Assembly (NCBI GenBank): GCA_021234155.1
Contig: JAJEKV010000032.1
Location: 558,001-622,000 of the forward strand
Direction of reading: 5' to 3'
DNA length: 64,000 bases
DNA from: Isoetes taiwanensis
Taxonomy: Eukaryota > Streptophyta > Lycopodiopsida > Isoetales > Isoetaceae
Shown here piece by piece: positions 21,240 through 33,212 of this stretch. The notes beneath the pieces are model-generated. The model had not been told where the DNA came from and did no database searches. It saw nothing but the letters and a program-made list of their open reading frames with translations. A program made the translations under genes and the position numbers. Positions within the stretch are counted from its first letter, which is position 1, and each line of letters begins with the position of its first letter.

Positions 21240-23519
21240 TAGCTTGTTAAACATAACTATAGCACTTGTATTTGCACCCAAAAAAGTTAAGTTTCAGTCA
21301 AAAACTTTAACCTAACTAAATGTGCTAATTATTTTCAAACCAAGCACAACTAAGTTAGAAATTCTTAACCTAACAATTTACATGGGTTGTTGTTCAGAAA
21401 TGACCCATTAAGTTAGTGTTAACCGCAATGTTAATTGAAACGCCTTCAGACCAACCTTCGGTTAAGTTACAATTTTAACTTAACCAAAGTGCTTTCACAT
21501 ATACCTTCAGTTAAGTTTATGGTTTCAACTTAACCAACTTCAAATATCCTTGCTGTGAAGTTATCTACCTATTTCCAAAACGAATTGTGTTAAATGCCAC
21601 ATTTCAGTCATCTGCACTTCAAAGACATCATGCACTCGAATACTACAAGCGGACAAAGCCAATTATAAAGACAAACTACTGAAAACCAATTATCAGACAA
21701 ACTTTGTCATCAAACTTTGCTATCAAACTACTACAAGCCAATTATCAGACATATATATCCGCACTAACTCAAGAGCCAAAGCCAAGCATTGGCTTGGCAT
21801 GAGGCAACCACCACGAGAACAGAACATTGTATGTTGTAACAATGTTGAGCCACATGCAGGCATTTCTAATGCGTAGAGATATAGCTATGTCCATAGATGC
21901 AAGAAAGATGTTCACCAGTCTGATTTATAAAAGTAACGAATAGCGCTACATGCATTGTGAACAAAGTAAATGGAATATAACGGACCTTGAACATAAAAGT
22001 GCCCCAAAATGGAAGACTAGAACCAAACTGGAATGTCACAAGGTTGAAGCTACAAATCTTAGGAAAATATCAGGAAAATGAAGAGCAATGGACAACTTTG
22101 AGAAGAGGCATCCGTTTTATAAGATTACAACCAAAACGGAAGAATATCACAACAATGAAATAAAGTAATCTAGCAGCTCCAGAATTGGAAAAGTTCCTGC
22201 CTTCTGCATGGACATTGGTAGCTCTTTCAGTGGGCAGGCACAGCCTGCATTTTAAAACTGCATTACCATCTGTTCCCATGTATTATAAAGTTTTAAAATT
22301 CACGAACTAACCTGTCGCACGTCAAACTAACCCGTTTCACGTGAATACTAGATACTCTTTTAGTGATTCTCTAATCTCAAGTCCTTCTTCTAGAGACACA
22401 TCATTCACAAAATCAACTTCATTGCCATCTTCTTCAGCTTCAGTGGCTTCAAGTGTCTTCATTCTCATCTTCTACTGATTGTTCAAGTCTGATTTGTTCC
22501 AACTCCTCCTCCACATTTGCTTCACCATTATCAATCAATACATTATGCAAGATGCAACACGCATGAGCTACAGTCGGGACATACACAGGCTTCATCCTTA
22601 ACTTCGTGTCAAGGAATTTGAACTTGCCCTTCAATAACCCAAAAGCTTCTCAATATATAAACGTCCCCGTTTCAGCTTCTTATTGAAAATATCTCCTACA
22701 ACATAGCAGCCCATACAATAATGTGTTATCGCAAGACAATCAATCATGAAAGCAATTAAAAGAAGTTAAGATTAACTTACCAGCAAGTATTAATAATTTT
22801 GGATCCCTTTGATATGGCGACATCAACCATGAAGCACACTTATAACCATTATTTCTCAATAAATACGGTTTTAACTCCCTCCTAAAAACAATGTTCACAA
22901 CAGGCACTTGTAACAACTGGCCTTCTTCAATTCTTTTTGCAAGCCTTGAATTTCTCAATACTCTAGCATCATGCACAGACCCAGGATATCCATAAAAGAT
23001 ATCAAGGAATCTTCTCTTTGTATCAGATACTGCGTGCATTATGATGCTAAACCTACGGTTCCTGCCATAATAATCAAATCCATCTGGACCTGCAGGTTGT
23101 CGAATTTCAAAGTGTGTACAATCTATTGCTCCAGCTGCAAAAACGAAAATGACAGCAATAATTTGGCATAAAGAATCAGATCTGTTTGTGTATACTCTTT
23201 TCTCGTAAGATCATGACCACATATTCTACTATGATATATCTGATATAAGCTACTAGATAGAGTACATTCTTCTTACTAAGATTCCTTTTTACAAATGATG
23301 AGTGATCCTGATCTTATGGCTGTCTTTGGTATCCGTATGTCTGTTGCATATTCTCAAAACACTTAAAAGCAAGCAGGCATTTCCCATGCTGGAAATAACC
23401 TATCTGCATGCCTCGTAGTTTTCTTGAGCACGCGCTTCCTGTAAACTTAGTCATGAGCAGCTTGATGAGCTAGAAAATACAACATCAACCACCACAGAAC
23501 ATAATGGCAGGAAACAAAT

Positions 23520-24245
23520 ATATGGGATGCTCTCTGGGGGCTTCACTAATCATTGCTCAACCAAGGTAAATCTTCTCCCACATTTTAAACTTTTCTATTA
23601 CAACATGTCATACTCTTATCTAACACCTACTTGTCTTAGAAACTTAGATATTCAGTCCCAGATATTCAATTATCTATTTACTTATTATCTCAGATATTCA
23701 GTCTTTGCTCAGATATTTAAAATATATTAATTTAACCATTGATTTAATAATATCTCAGATGTCTCAGATATTTAGTCTTTGCTCAGGTATCCAAATTATC
23801 TATCTACTTATCTCAGATATTCAGTCTTTGCTCAGATATTTAAAATATGTTAATTTACCCATTGATTTAATAACATCTCAGATATCTCAGATATTCAGTC
23901 TTTGCTCAGATATTTAAAATATGTTAATTTACCCATTGATTTAATAACATCTCAGATATCTCAGATATTCAGAAATTATCACTCAGATATCTCAGATATT
24001 CAGTCTTCAGCAATGGTAAATAGTCCCATTGATCTTTTATAACATCCAGTTATCACGTAATATATGGGATGCTCTCTGGAGGCTTCACTAATCATATCTG
24101 GAAATCTACTTATCTTAGAAACTCTAAGCAACCTACTTATGTCATATATTCAGTACAAGACATGGTGATACAGACCATGTTATATACAGGCTACATACCA
24201 TGTCATACTCTTATCTAGCACCTACTTATCTTAGAAACTCTAAGC
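23520..24245. repeat. ~75-bp tandem repeat in the transposase intron
   Basis: Units starting TCAGTCTTTGCTCAGATATT occur near 23,699, 23,774 (shorter), 23,820 and 23,895, each ending in CTCAGATATCTCAGATATT. A 34-base sequence beginning ATATGGGATGCTCTCTGG flanks the array on both sides (about 23,520 and 24,060), as do copies of CTTATCTAGCACCTACTT-like sequence. Confidence 0.8.
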
Positions 24246-24288
24246 AGCAGAAAAACTTGACAAAAATATCAAGAAGCAGCAGAAAAAC

Positions 24289-24570
24289 TTGACAAACTCT
24301 AAGCTTGAACTTATCAAGAAGGCTGGGATCTCGCTCAGTTCGTTATGCAAGGCCTCTGGGAAAAATTGTACCCAACCATCTAAGCAGTTTCTGACAGATA
24401 TTGTGAACAAATATAACCTGGTTGCTCCCGCTCCTAAGAAAGATCAAGGCATCAAGAAGTTTATTTCGCTTGGCAACATGGAAGGAAGTTCAGAGCAAGG
24501 TATGGAAGATAATATGGCTACAGACACTATGGAAGCTTCTCAAGAGCAAGTTGAAGAACTGGACGATTAA
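24289..24570 (+). other. 93-codon open frame inside the Harbinger intron
   Basis: Starts MTNSKLELIKKAG, Lys/Glu-rich with an acidic end (EQVEELDD). It is on the strand opposite to the transposase and has no recognised domain. Its composition resembles protein more than most chance frames here, so it is recorded, but it may be fortuitous. Confidence 0.2.
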
Positions 24571-26429
24571 AGATTACTCTGGTTTCTAATTAAAGATTAA
24601 ATTTTTCTGGCATAAGATATTTGGCTGATGACATTGACCTCTCATAAAGCTCCTATGTCTTGAAAGAAAGCATGGTAAGCATGGTCTGATTTTTTGTCAA
24701 AAATATCTTGCTATAGGTTCCAGACTACTAAGATAACACTCTATCCCTAAGGCTCCTCTAGTTTTAGACTAGAGACTGATAAGTTTTAGCAAAGGCAAGA
24801 CAGACTTGCCTTTTAAGCCTTGTATCCATGACTGGGCATGAGCAGCAGTCATTGTACCCCATGATACATGATCTGGATTCTGCTTGCCTCACATCTTTCT
24901 GTCAGCAACAAGTATTTTGTTTCTTGCGGATAATCAGAAATGGGCTTGCCATACTTATATGGGAGGATGCATAGCAATTACCAACTAGTATTAGTTAAGA
25001 CAAATGGAAACACCTATCCAGATCAATAATTCTACAAAATTCAGCAAAAAAAGCAAGACCATATTTCAAACAAAGCAAGACCATGAAGGTATAAGTCATG
25101 AGTTTGGGAGCTCACCTACATTTGGCAACTTGGAAACTTCATGGAATCCAGCACTAACCTCCTCGAACTCCTCACCTGCTGGGAATCTAATCTTATAACC
25201 AAAAACTTGTATAATACCTTCGCAAACTTCTATCACTACCATATGTGCACTGCTCTCTCTCCTATACCAAATTTCTCTGACAAAATCAAATAATTCGAGC
25301 CTCTAAATAACTTTAGCAAACAACATGCTATCTAACGTCCACCAGAATAGCCTTTCGATAACGAGTGTCTTGCTTTTCAATCTCAATGCTGAAGCTGCTG
25401 CACAAAAAGTTGAAGGTGTCCCTTGTCATCCTGAAAGTCTTTTCCATCTTGCATCATAATAGTAGCCCTTGACAAAGCGATCGAACCAAGTAAAACTTCT
25501 TGGTTTCACCCACCATTCGCCTAAACGTTGTCCATAAATGCTACCATGCCCAAAAGCTTGCAATGTGGCAACTTTGTCTCGTAACAGCTTGCATAAACAA
25601 TTATCTTCACTTTGTCCAAGTAGTAGTGTTAGAATTTGGAGATATCTAGCTACTAATATCATCATAGCTTGTACTAGTTCGTCATTGATTGGTATTTGAT
25701 ATTCATTACAAGCTGCACAAAATTCTTATTGTACATTAAGCAATTTCATCATGTTCATACAAACATAAACACATTCACATTCAAAATTATAGAGTTGCAA
25801 ATTTCATTTACACAAGATCATATTATCACATTGCGCACAATGCCATATCAAAATTTGATCCAAACTGGAAATATAAAGTTTGAGTTGATCAATTTTAGTC
25901 AACTTCCTCCAAAAAATAAAATAAATATCTGCTGTCAAAGGTTGGCAGCCACAGCTATGACTAGAAAACACCAACTAGTGACCATTTTGACCATCTATTC
26001 ATCACCTACAAGCAATCATGGTCTTGAAGTTAAAACAAATAATTTGTTAGCTAATTTCATCAATGCAAATTAAACATTATAAACAGAGTTGCAATAGAAA
26101 CGGGAGAGAATCATTGAAACGGGAGCAAAAGGAATATTCCTCGAAGATTCCTTTTTTTTTCCAAAAAAAAAGAGAGCTAAAATGGGGTAAAATTTTTATT
26201 TTTGGCATAAAAATGCATTTTGACCCCCCCAAAATCACTCATTTTTTTGTGCAAAGATAAAATTGACTATGTCAAAGTGACACTTTTCCTAACATTTAGA
26301 ATCTACCTGAAGTGTGTTGTTAGCGAAAACCCCTAATTTAAGAGTACGTCCTACACAACATTTTGTTAGCTTGGTACTTTTAGGTTACAATGAGACATTT
26401 TTTAATGATATAATATTTTAAAGTACCAA

Positions 26430-26575
26430 AATTGTATTCCGGAATACACTTTTACTATTCGAGAATAACAGAAGTGTATTCCAGAATACACTTTTGCTTT
26501 TTTTGAAAGTCAAAGTGTATTCCAGAATACACTTTTGGTCTTGCTCGAAATTCGAAGTGTATTCCGGAATACATA
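26430..26575. repeat. Left subterminal array of GTGTATTCCGGAATACAC
   Basis: Four copies with centres near 26,440, 26,481, 26,522 and 26,565, spacing 41-43 bases, some with CCAGAA for CCGGAA. A fused pair of half copies follows at 26,848-26,880. The palindromic symmetry suits a dimeric DNA-binding protein. Confidence 0.85.
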
Positions 26576-26999
26576 TTTGCTGTACAAGTTTTTGAGACTC
26601 AACAGTGATCTTGCAATTTTTCGAATTTTCCGGATTTGCAATGACCTTGCAATCTTTTTGTTGCAATTGAAACATGAGCATAGTTCTAAATAATGAAGGG
26701 ATTAGCGAAAAAGAAAAACAAACCAACAACCTTGGGATTTTTTTTTTGTGGGATACAGGATCGTGGTATAAAATTAAAAAGGATTTTTTGTTTTGTTTTG
26801 TGGGGACCAGGGATTCAGGACATTGGTTCAAAAAGAAATAGGAAATCTTATTCTGGAATACACTTTGTATTCCGGAATAGGATTTGGTTTTCAAAAACCC
26901 TGGCAGTTCTTGTTTTTTTTGGCGATTTCTTTATGGGGAGTTAGCGCCTCCAATTTGAGTTTGGCGCTTGATTGTATTTAGGTTTCTCCTACAAGAAAC

Positions 27000-29350
27000 C
27001 CAATCGCTGGGTACATCGTCTCCTTTTTTGGGCGATCCGAAATTTTTTTCCACAAAAAGTCTTTGGTCTTGGCCGTTATTTTGCTGGGCGTTTTTGCTGT
27101 TCGGTTAGGCACAGAGCTCTGCGGATTCTGCAGAAGATGAGAGCAAGCAACAAGATTTACAGCATGGGGCAGAAGTTACAGCCGGATTCTGCAAAAGATG
27201 AGATCAAGCCCATTCAGAGAAGCCGGATTTCTGAGCTGTGACTTCATCCCGCTGCAAGTCTGTGATTTCCGAGCCCAGGTATTGTTGCAAGTCTTTGGCC
27301 CAGCATCGGAAGAGATATTTCTTTGTTTGATTTCATTGTTACTTACTGCTGTTAGATTTTGCCATTTGGACAAGGTAAATACTTTATTTTCAGACTATAG
27401 TTTGCACATGAAAAATAGTTGAAACTTTGAAGATTACAGGGCAGTAAAACACATTTGCTGCCACACGAACTCCCTACACTGCTTTGGGAATGGTTCTTTA
27501 ATCTCAATTAACAGGAAGCTTTAGTACATGGTTATGATATTGTCATACTTTTTGGTTTACTTCAAAATAATAGATATTGCTGTAAGGAAATGTTTCTGGC
27601 TTTCTGTAAAACAACCTATGGCAGACTTTGGTTTGGTTTGTAAACTCCAAACATGATCCAAACTTTAAAGAGTAGGAGATTAAGCCAAATATCTGGTAAT
27701 TTTCTGTTACACGGACCCCCCAGAATATGTATGGAGCATCTAGACTTTTTTATTAAAATATTTCGTACACTCTCATGTTCATTTATATGGATCTCTTAGA
27801 CAGTCTAGAAGGCCTGCTACAGATTCACTTCTTGGTTTTTTACAGGGTCTCTAAGTAAGGAAATAATAATGGTATATCATATCTGGATATTACATGATGA
27901 TGTACACTGCTGGAATGTCAAATATGACAACCAATGGATAAATCTAGTAATATTAAGATTATTCTGTGGGATTAATAAGATTATTCTGTGGGATTATTCT
28001 GTGGGCTTCAAAAGCGTGGGCTGCTTATTGTCAGATGCAATTGTTGAATCTATATTTGTTCTACCTGTAGTGCCTGCATTGAAGCTTGGTTTGTACCGAC
28101 CGTTGCATTACAATATGCACATTAAACCCGTTTATTTATGATGTCTCCATCTTGATCATTGAAACATTTAAATTACATGTTGCAATTTCGTGATTTGTCA
28201 CATCAAGGTATCTAACATGGAAGTTTTTTGCAACTACATTGTTTTGTAAGGTGTGGATGCTAGGTACGATGCATCCCTATTGCTTTTATCTCATGATGCT
28301 CGTCTATGCATGTCGAAGAATGAACTTTGCTTTGTCATACATAACTAGGTAATTACACAGTTATGACTTTTATGAAATAATGCCATCATTTTAGCTGCTC
28401 TCTTTGTGCATGGAAAAAGCACGCATGGAAGTGTAGAAACTTAATCTCTGTCTTGGATAGCTTCCTGAAATTCTCTTGAAGTGTACACCCTTACACAAAA
28501 TTGTTTGTGGCTTAAGACATTATGATATTTCTATCTTTTGATTCGTGCAACTTTGAATATATGTTGTGTTTGTTTGGAAAAAATATAGAATACATTTGCA
28601 TTATTTATGCATGCTGTAGCATCTCAGACCAGTATAGTCTAAAATTTTTGTGATGGGAAGGCCTCCTATAATTGGGTTGCACATTAACTAGCTGCTGCGT
28701 AAAAATGGCCAAGCATATGAATATATGTTTGCAAATAAAAGAATCTACTGTAAGTGGAATTTTTCCTCTATACTTTCTTCTAAACTACCCAGATACATGA
28801 CGCAGTTGATGCATCTATTTCTTTTTTGCTAAGAATTTAGCCTATTCTTGCTTATTTAACACATTAAGGCATATAGATTGTCATGCATAGAAAGAAGTAT
28901 GAAAATTAAGTTTCGTCATGCACAACTGGCTGGTTACATAATAAAACAGTTTTTGGAATCAATTCCATTTGCATGTGCACATTCTGGTGGCACATATGCC
29001 CCTCATTTTCTAGTTAATATGCACGTATATCCATAACGATGTACGCATTAAACACTTCTGATTGCTCATTTGCTGAACATCTGTTGGTGCTAGTATTATG
29101 TTTAACTTGCATTAGAATAATTGAAGGAACGATTCCATAAATGTCTGCTGGATGCATCTTCTACATACAATTTACATACTAATCAGACATGTACAAAAGC
29201 GCTGTCATACGTGAAGTTCTGATAGGTCCATAAAAGCTCTATTTTTACCATATTAAACTATTGTAATGAACTATCTAGACCGATATGTATTTTTCATGTC
29301 CGTTGATGTGTTTAAACATACTGCCTCTGTTGGTTTTTTACAAACTGGAC
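27000..29350. other. Interior of the 3.9-kb element, no gene recognised
   Basis: AT-rich with only short open frames (90 codons or fewer). No transposase, gag or host-gene similarity was recognised. It may be captured or decayed sequence. Confidence 0.4.
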
Positions 29351-29459
29351 TAAATCCTATCATTGGCATGGTTCCTCGTGGCTTCCCATTGATTGATAAT
29401 GGGTATGATTAGCCTTAGCCTCCGGGAGGTTAAGGCTCACTGGCATTTTGTGGAAAACA

Positions 29460-29642
29460 AAAGTGTATTCCGGAATACACTTTGTCCTTAAGACATAAGC
29501 CAAAGTGTATTCCGGAATACACTTTTGGTTTTCGTAAAACCAAATTGTATTCCGGAATACGTTGGTTTTACCGTTGTGTGCAAAGTGTATTCGGAAATAC
29601 ATTTCTCCTTTCTCTGGAAGGTAAATTGTATTACGGAATACG
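29460..29642. repeat. Right subterminal array of GTGTATTCCGGAATACAC
   Basis: Five copies near 29,465, 29,504, 29,546, 29,585 and 29,626, spacing about 40 bases. The first two are perfect; the others drift (TTCGGAAATAC, TTACGGAATAC). Mirror counterpart of the left array at a similar distance from the end. Confidence 0.85.
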
Positions 29643-30436
29643 TTTTCGTCCTTGTTTAGCCAAAAATGATGTACTGAAAATTATTATTGAAATATTTATT
29701 ATTTTTATATCTCTATTTTGATGTTTTTGAAGTCTTACTTTCAGGATTGTACATTCATGTCTAGATTTTGCTAGTTTTGAGTTGTGGCATTTCAAAAATA
29801 CAAACTTGACACTTAATGGGGTGTCAAAATGCAGAAAAAAAAACTGAACCTCTAGAAAATTTTCAGTTACTCTAAAAATGGTAATTTTTTAGAGCATGGT
29901 GTTTTTTTGAAGGGAATCTTTGAAACGAGAGTTCTGCAACACTCTCGTTTTATTTGCAACAGTGTTTATATCAATGAATGGTCTAACATATAGAAATCAT
30001 TAGCATAATAGAATAGCAAAACCATTATATTTATGATGCAGCACTGTAGCAATGGTATTGACCATGCTACTGTTCATTCATTGACTACAATCCCATTGTC
30101 TAGAGCTCCAACCTCGCTACTTGTATTAAATCGGATCCGGCACCATTCGATGCCTGATCATCTTCTGATCACAGGTTAAGAGCTCAGAGATCCATCGGTC
30201 TAGCAAAACCGATCGGATTTGCAGCTGTGTTGGCTCGAAACAATCGAGGCCAGCTTATAAGATAAACTTAGAAATATACCTTTAACATATAAATAGGCCG
30301 TTCAAAATATTAAGTATTTAGAATCACTTCGACCTATATTAATGTTCAACCATTGAACCTTATAATATCATGTCATGATTATTAAACCTTATTTCTATAG
30401 TATCATGGCATGATTTCCAACAACACTCCTCCTTCA

Positions 30437-30710
30437 TGCCATGATTCTGAACTTGTCTAATGCAGTTTTGTCTGATATAACAACTTATTCTTTTCCGTGT
30501 ACTCCCAGCATATATTTGAACTTGTCAAACTTGATCTGAGGCAGAGCTTTGGTTAATATGTCTGCTAAGTTCTCACATGTTCAACTGTAATAACTTTCTT
30601 TGCAACTTGCTCCCTACTGAATTGCATATGAATTTCAATATGCTTGGTTCTCTGGTGCATTACTGGATTTTTAGTGATAGCTATGCAACTTAGACTATCA
30701 CTTAATAATA
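30437..30710 (-). pseudogene. Copia 1 RNase H C-terminal fragment
   Basis: Minus-strand coding resumes right after the Helitron with LLSDSLSCIAITKNPVM and HQRTKHIEIHMQF. It continues, after a small frame slip, as ENLADILTKALPQIKFDKF, ending just before the polypurine tract. The KHIEI and ADILTKAL words are hallmarks of the Copia pol C-terminus. It forms one reading frame with 51,200 leftwards across the Helitron. Confidence 0.88.
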
Positions 30711-30739
30711 CTAGTAACATTGCCCGGCATTGCCGGGCT

Positions 30740-33200
30740 TCAGTAAACATGCTATGTTAGAGCGAGGATATTGTGTTCGTAGTGTGATTTTTGCACAAAA
30801 GCAACAAACCATTAAGTAATATCGATTTACATCAAATTGTATAGTAATATATAAAAACTTTGTAACAATTAGAATAATTAGAATGTTCATTCAAAAGGCA
30901 AATAATTTATTGAAAGTTGTAATTAAAAGAAGCCGTGTCTTTCTACATTAAAAACTGTAGTACAAACAATACACATTTGGTTGGATATGAAAAGGTGATG
31001 GAATTAGACATCAAAAAGCATGAAGATGATGTTGGAATTTGCCATACTGGCATGGATCTTAGCCAATACCTATTGCTATGCATAGTGAGTTCTACACTTC
31101 AAGTTGATGCTTTATGTTTGATACGATTCACATTTGTGAAGGAGGGAGTGTAACTTTCATGTTGAAGTATTCAGTGGAGTGTATGTGGTGATTTAGAAAA
31201 CGTTTTGAAGAAAGAGGCATGGGTTATGTAATAACTTGTGAAGTATATTCATTGCAATGGATTCAAATGGCCTTATTGTGTACACCCAAAGGTGACCGCT
31301 AGAATGATTGCACTAATTACTTGTCTAAAAGTAAATGCATGTCAAACTCATTGCAAATGCAATAAAGACTATGAAACTAATCCTTGTCTAAAAATAAATG
31401 TATGCCAAACTCATTGCAAATGCAATAAAGACTATGGAGGAACTAAGCAACCTGCAAATTTCAAGCTCCTTTGCGTAAGTGGCTCTTATTCTTGATCAAA
31501 GTTGTCACATTGCAGAGTCTTTAGTAAGTGAGAAGCAATATGTTTTGCTTATTTTGTCCAGGGGATGTATAAACATATTAACACATCCTTTCACGGTAAT
31601 TGAATTAATAATTTGAAGACACATGTTTAGTTTCCAGTCAAATCAACCATTTACACAATCCCAACTTCCCAAGCCTTGCAAACAATAAAAATAAGGAAAT
31701 TTTGCTAACTGTATATTAAATTTCAACATGTATGATTGAACACTACGATCAATAGAACATGCATGAGGAGAATATCTTATTCACCTCTCTAACAATGGCG
31801 GTTTAGGCAAATTGCCGCGAAACAATTATAGGAAGACATCAGATTCAAGCAAATAAGTAGTCATACACAAAAATTTTAACTTAAAAATTGCCACGAAAAA
31901 ATCATGTAGAGCACAGATGGCATGTGGGCTCCATATAAAAAAATGAGCTCTTCAGCGTAATATTCACAACATTGGGTTGAAGGCAATAAAAAGATCTCCT
32001 TTTCTCTAGCTCCAAAAAATAGCCTCAAGTTACCCAAACAAAATGTTTGATTGATTTGATGGGTACCTTTGGCACATGATTATTCAGTAAGCAAAATACC
32101 TCAATTTGCAAGGTCGAGGAAATCCACCATGCCTACCTGCATGTTGTGAACCTGCATCTTCCTAAGCATCCTGTGCGCAGCTAAGGATGTTTCGAAAACA
32201 TCAATCACTTATGCAATCATTTATGCAGACTTCCAACCTTGACCTTAGAAAACTTGCGTATGAATATACTACAATAAATTGCAGATCCACCATGATATTC
32301 CTCAATCTCGACAGATCCAAACTTGCAGCGAATGGCCTTTTTCTATTTTACCTATGCTATATGTGAAGAACCTAACATAAACAACCCACTAAGCCCTATG
32401 TAGATGTTAATGAATCGACAAGGAAAATGCCTAGAATCTCCAAATGTCTCCCAAAATATCAAAGAAGACTCCAATATATAACCCAGTCCACAAAACGAAT
32501 CTTCAACATGACGTAAAATCAAGTTTAAGCCTTGGTATATTTTATTGTGAGCTTTTAAAATGTTAAGAAGTGCGACATTTTCACAAAGCTATAAGAAATG
32601 ATATCTTCAAAAAGCTCAAAGATGGAAAGAAATACCATGCCAAAACAAAGCTATAAGAAATGATATGTTCAGAAAGCTCAAAGATGGAAAGAAATACTAT
32701 GTGAAATTGTCCTCATTGCAAAATGACCTCTAAAACTCATGTCCATTACAAAGTATGGTGAAGCAAATGAAATACAGGAACAGTTCTAGACCCCAGCTCT
32801 GCTAATGGTTCAATACAAAGCGATGCACTGTAATTGCCTTCTCACCTTGATTATGTTGTAGCAGAAAGCATGACACCTGCTAAAGAATGGCCTGCAAACT
32901 GCAAAATTGTAGTTGCTAACAACATATTAAAAACGACATGTATAAGGTAAAACACCCCAAGCTATATTACATCACAAAAAAGTATGCAAACCATGTTATA
33001 TGCTTATTTATTTTAAATTAAGCCCTCAGATCTCAAAGCATACGACCTAGAAATTGGTATGCAATGCCTATGGATTGATGAAGAGGAACTCTAAAACTCA
33101 ATAAACATGTAGCAGTTATTTAAAAAGTTGTTACCTAATACGACTTAGAAACAAACTATGATGCGAAAAAAACCATACTTCTTATTGCTAGGAACAATTA
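30740..33200. other. Helitron body, left part; no gene recognised
   Basis: AT-rich. It contains two small tandem duplications: a ~61-base unit at 31,321-31,436 (includes CAAACTCATTGCAAATGCAA) and a ~60-base unit at 32,588-32,700 (includes AGCTATAAGAAATGATAT). No coding region of interest. Confidence 0.6.
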
Positions 33201-33212
33201 AAATTAAATAGG

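Larger units (their letters stand above)
22325..25670 (-). pseudogene. PIF/Harbinger transposase (DDE_4 type), degenerate
   Basis: Three minus-strand exons: ~25,670-25,116, 23,134-22,781 and ~22,708-22,325, with donors GTGAGC and GTAAGT and a TTTTTGCAG acceptor. Exon 1 reads SFTWFDRFVKGYYYDARW, then after a frameshift FRMTRDTFNFLC and KQDTRYRKAILVDVR, then LPNV. Exon 2 continues GAIDCTHFEI (first catalytic Asp) and FLDIFYGYPGSVHDARVLRNS, written in two parts as FLDIFYGYPG and SVHDARVLRNS (second Asp). The usual third Asp of the GD-Y motif is replaced: NNGYKCASWLMSPY. Exon 3 carries RLYIEKLL and VAHACCILHNVLID, separated by a one-base frameshift near 22,640. A stop also interrupts exon 1 near 25,328. 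The first intron (~1.98 kb) contains a tandem repeat. The enzyme would cut and integrate the transposon together with ORF1 protein; this copy cannot. Confidence 0.85.
26082..29965. mobile_element. 3.9-kb inverted-repeat transposon with subterminal palindrome arrays
   Basis: Inserted in the Copia 1 LTR. Termini: left AACAGAGTTGCAATAGAAAC, right (reverse-complemented) AACACTGTTGCAAATAAAAC. Target duplication is TTATA, or TATA if the terminal T is counted to the element. Arrays of the palindrome GTGTATTCCGGAATACAC lie about 350-500 bases inside each end. The interior (27,000-29,350) is AT-rich and holds no recognisable transposase, so it looks non-autonomous. The superfamily is not settled: TIRs near CACTG would suggest CACTA, but no 3-base duplication fits. 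Confidence 0.75.
26025..30425 (-). repeat. 3' LTR of Copia 1, interrupted
   Basis: The LTR occupies 26,025-26,081 plus 29,971-30,425 (512 bp in total), against 507 bp for the intact 5' LTR at 58,950-59,456. Joining the pieces gives AAACATTATATCAATGAATGG, which matches AAACATTGTATCGATGAATGG of the other LTR, so the insertion boundary is fixed to within a few bases. Confidence 0.9.

Noticed and set aside
26082-29965. hAT element
   Set aside because: CAGAGTTGC-like ends suggested it, but the 8-base flanks (ATTATAAA and TTTATATC) do not match.
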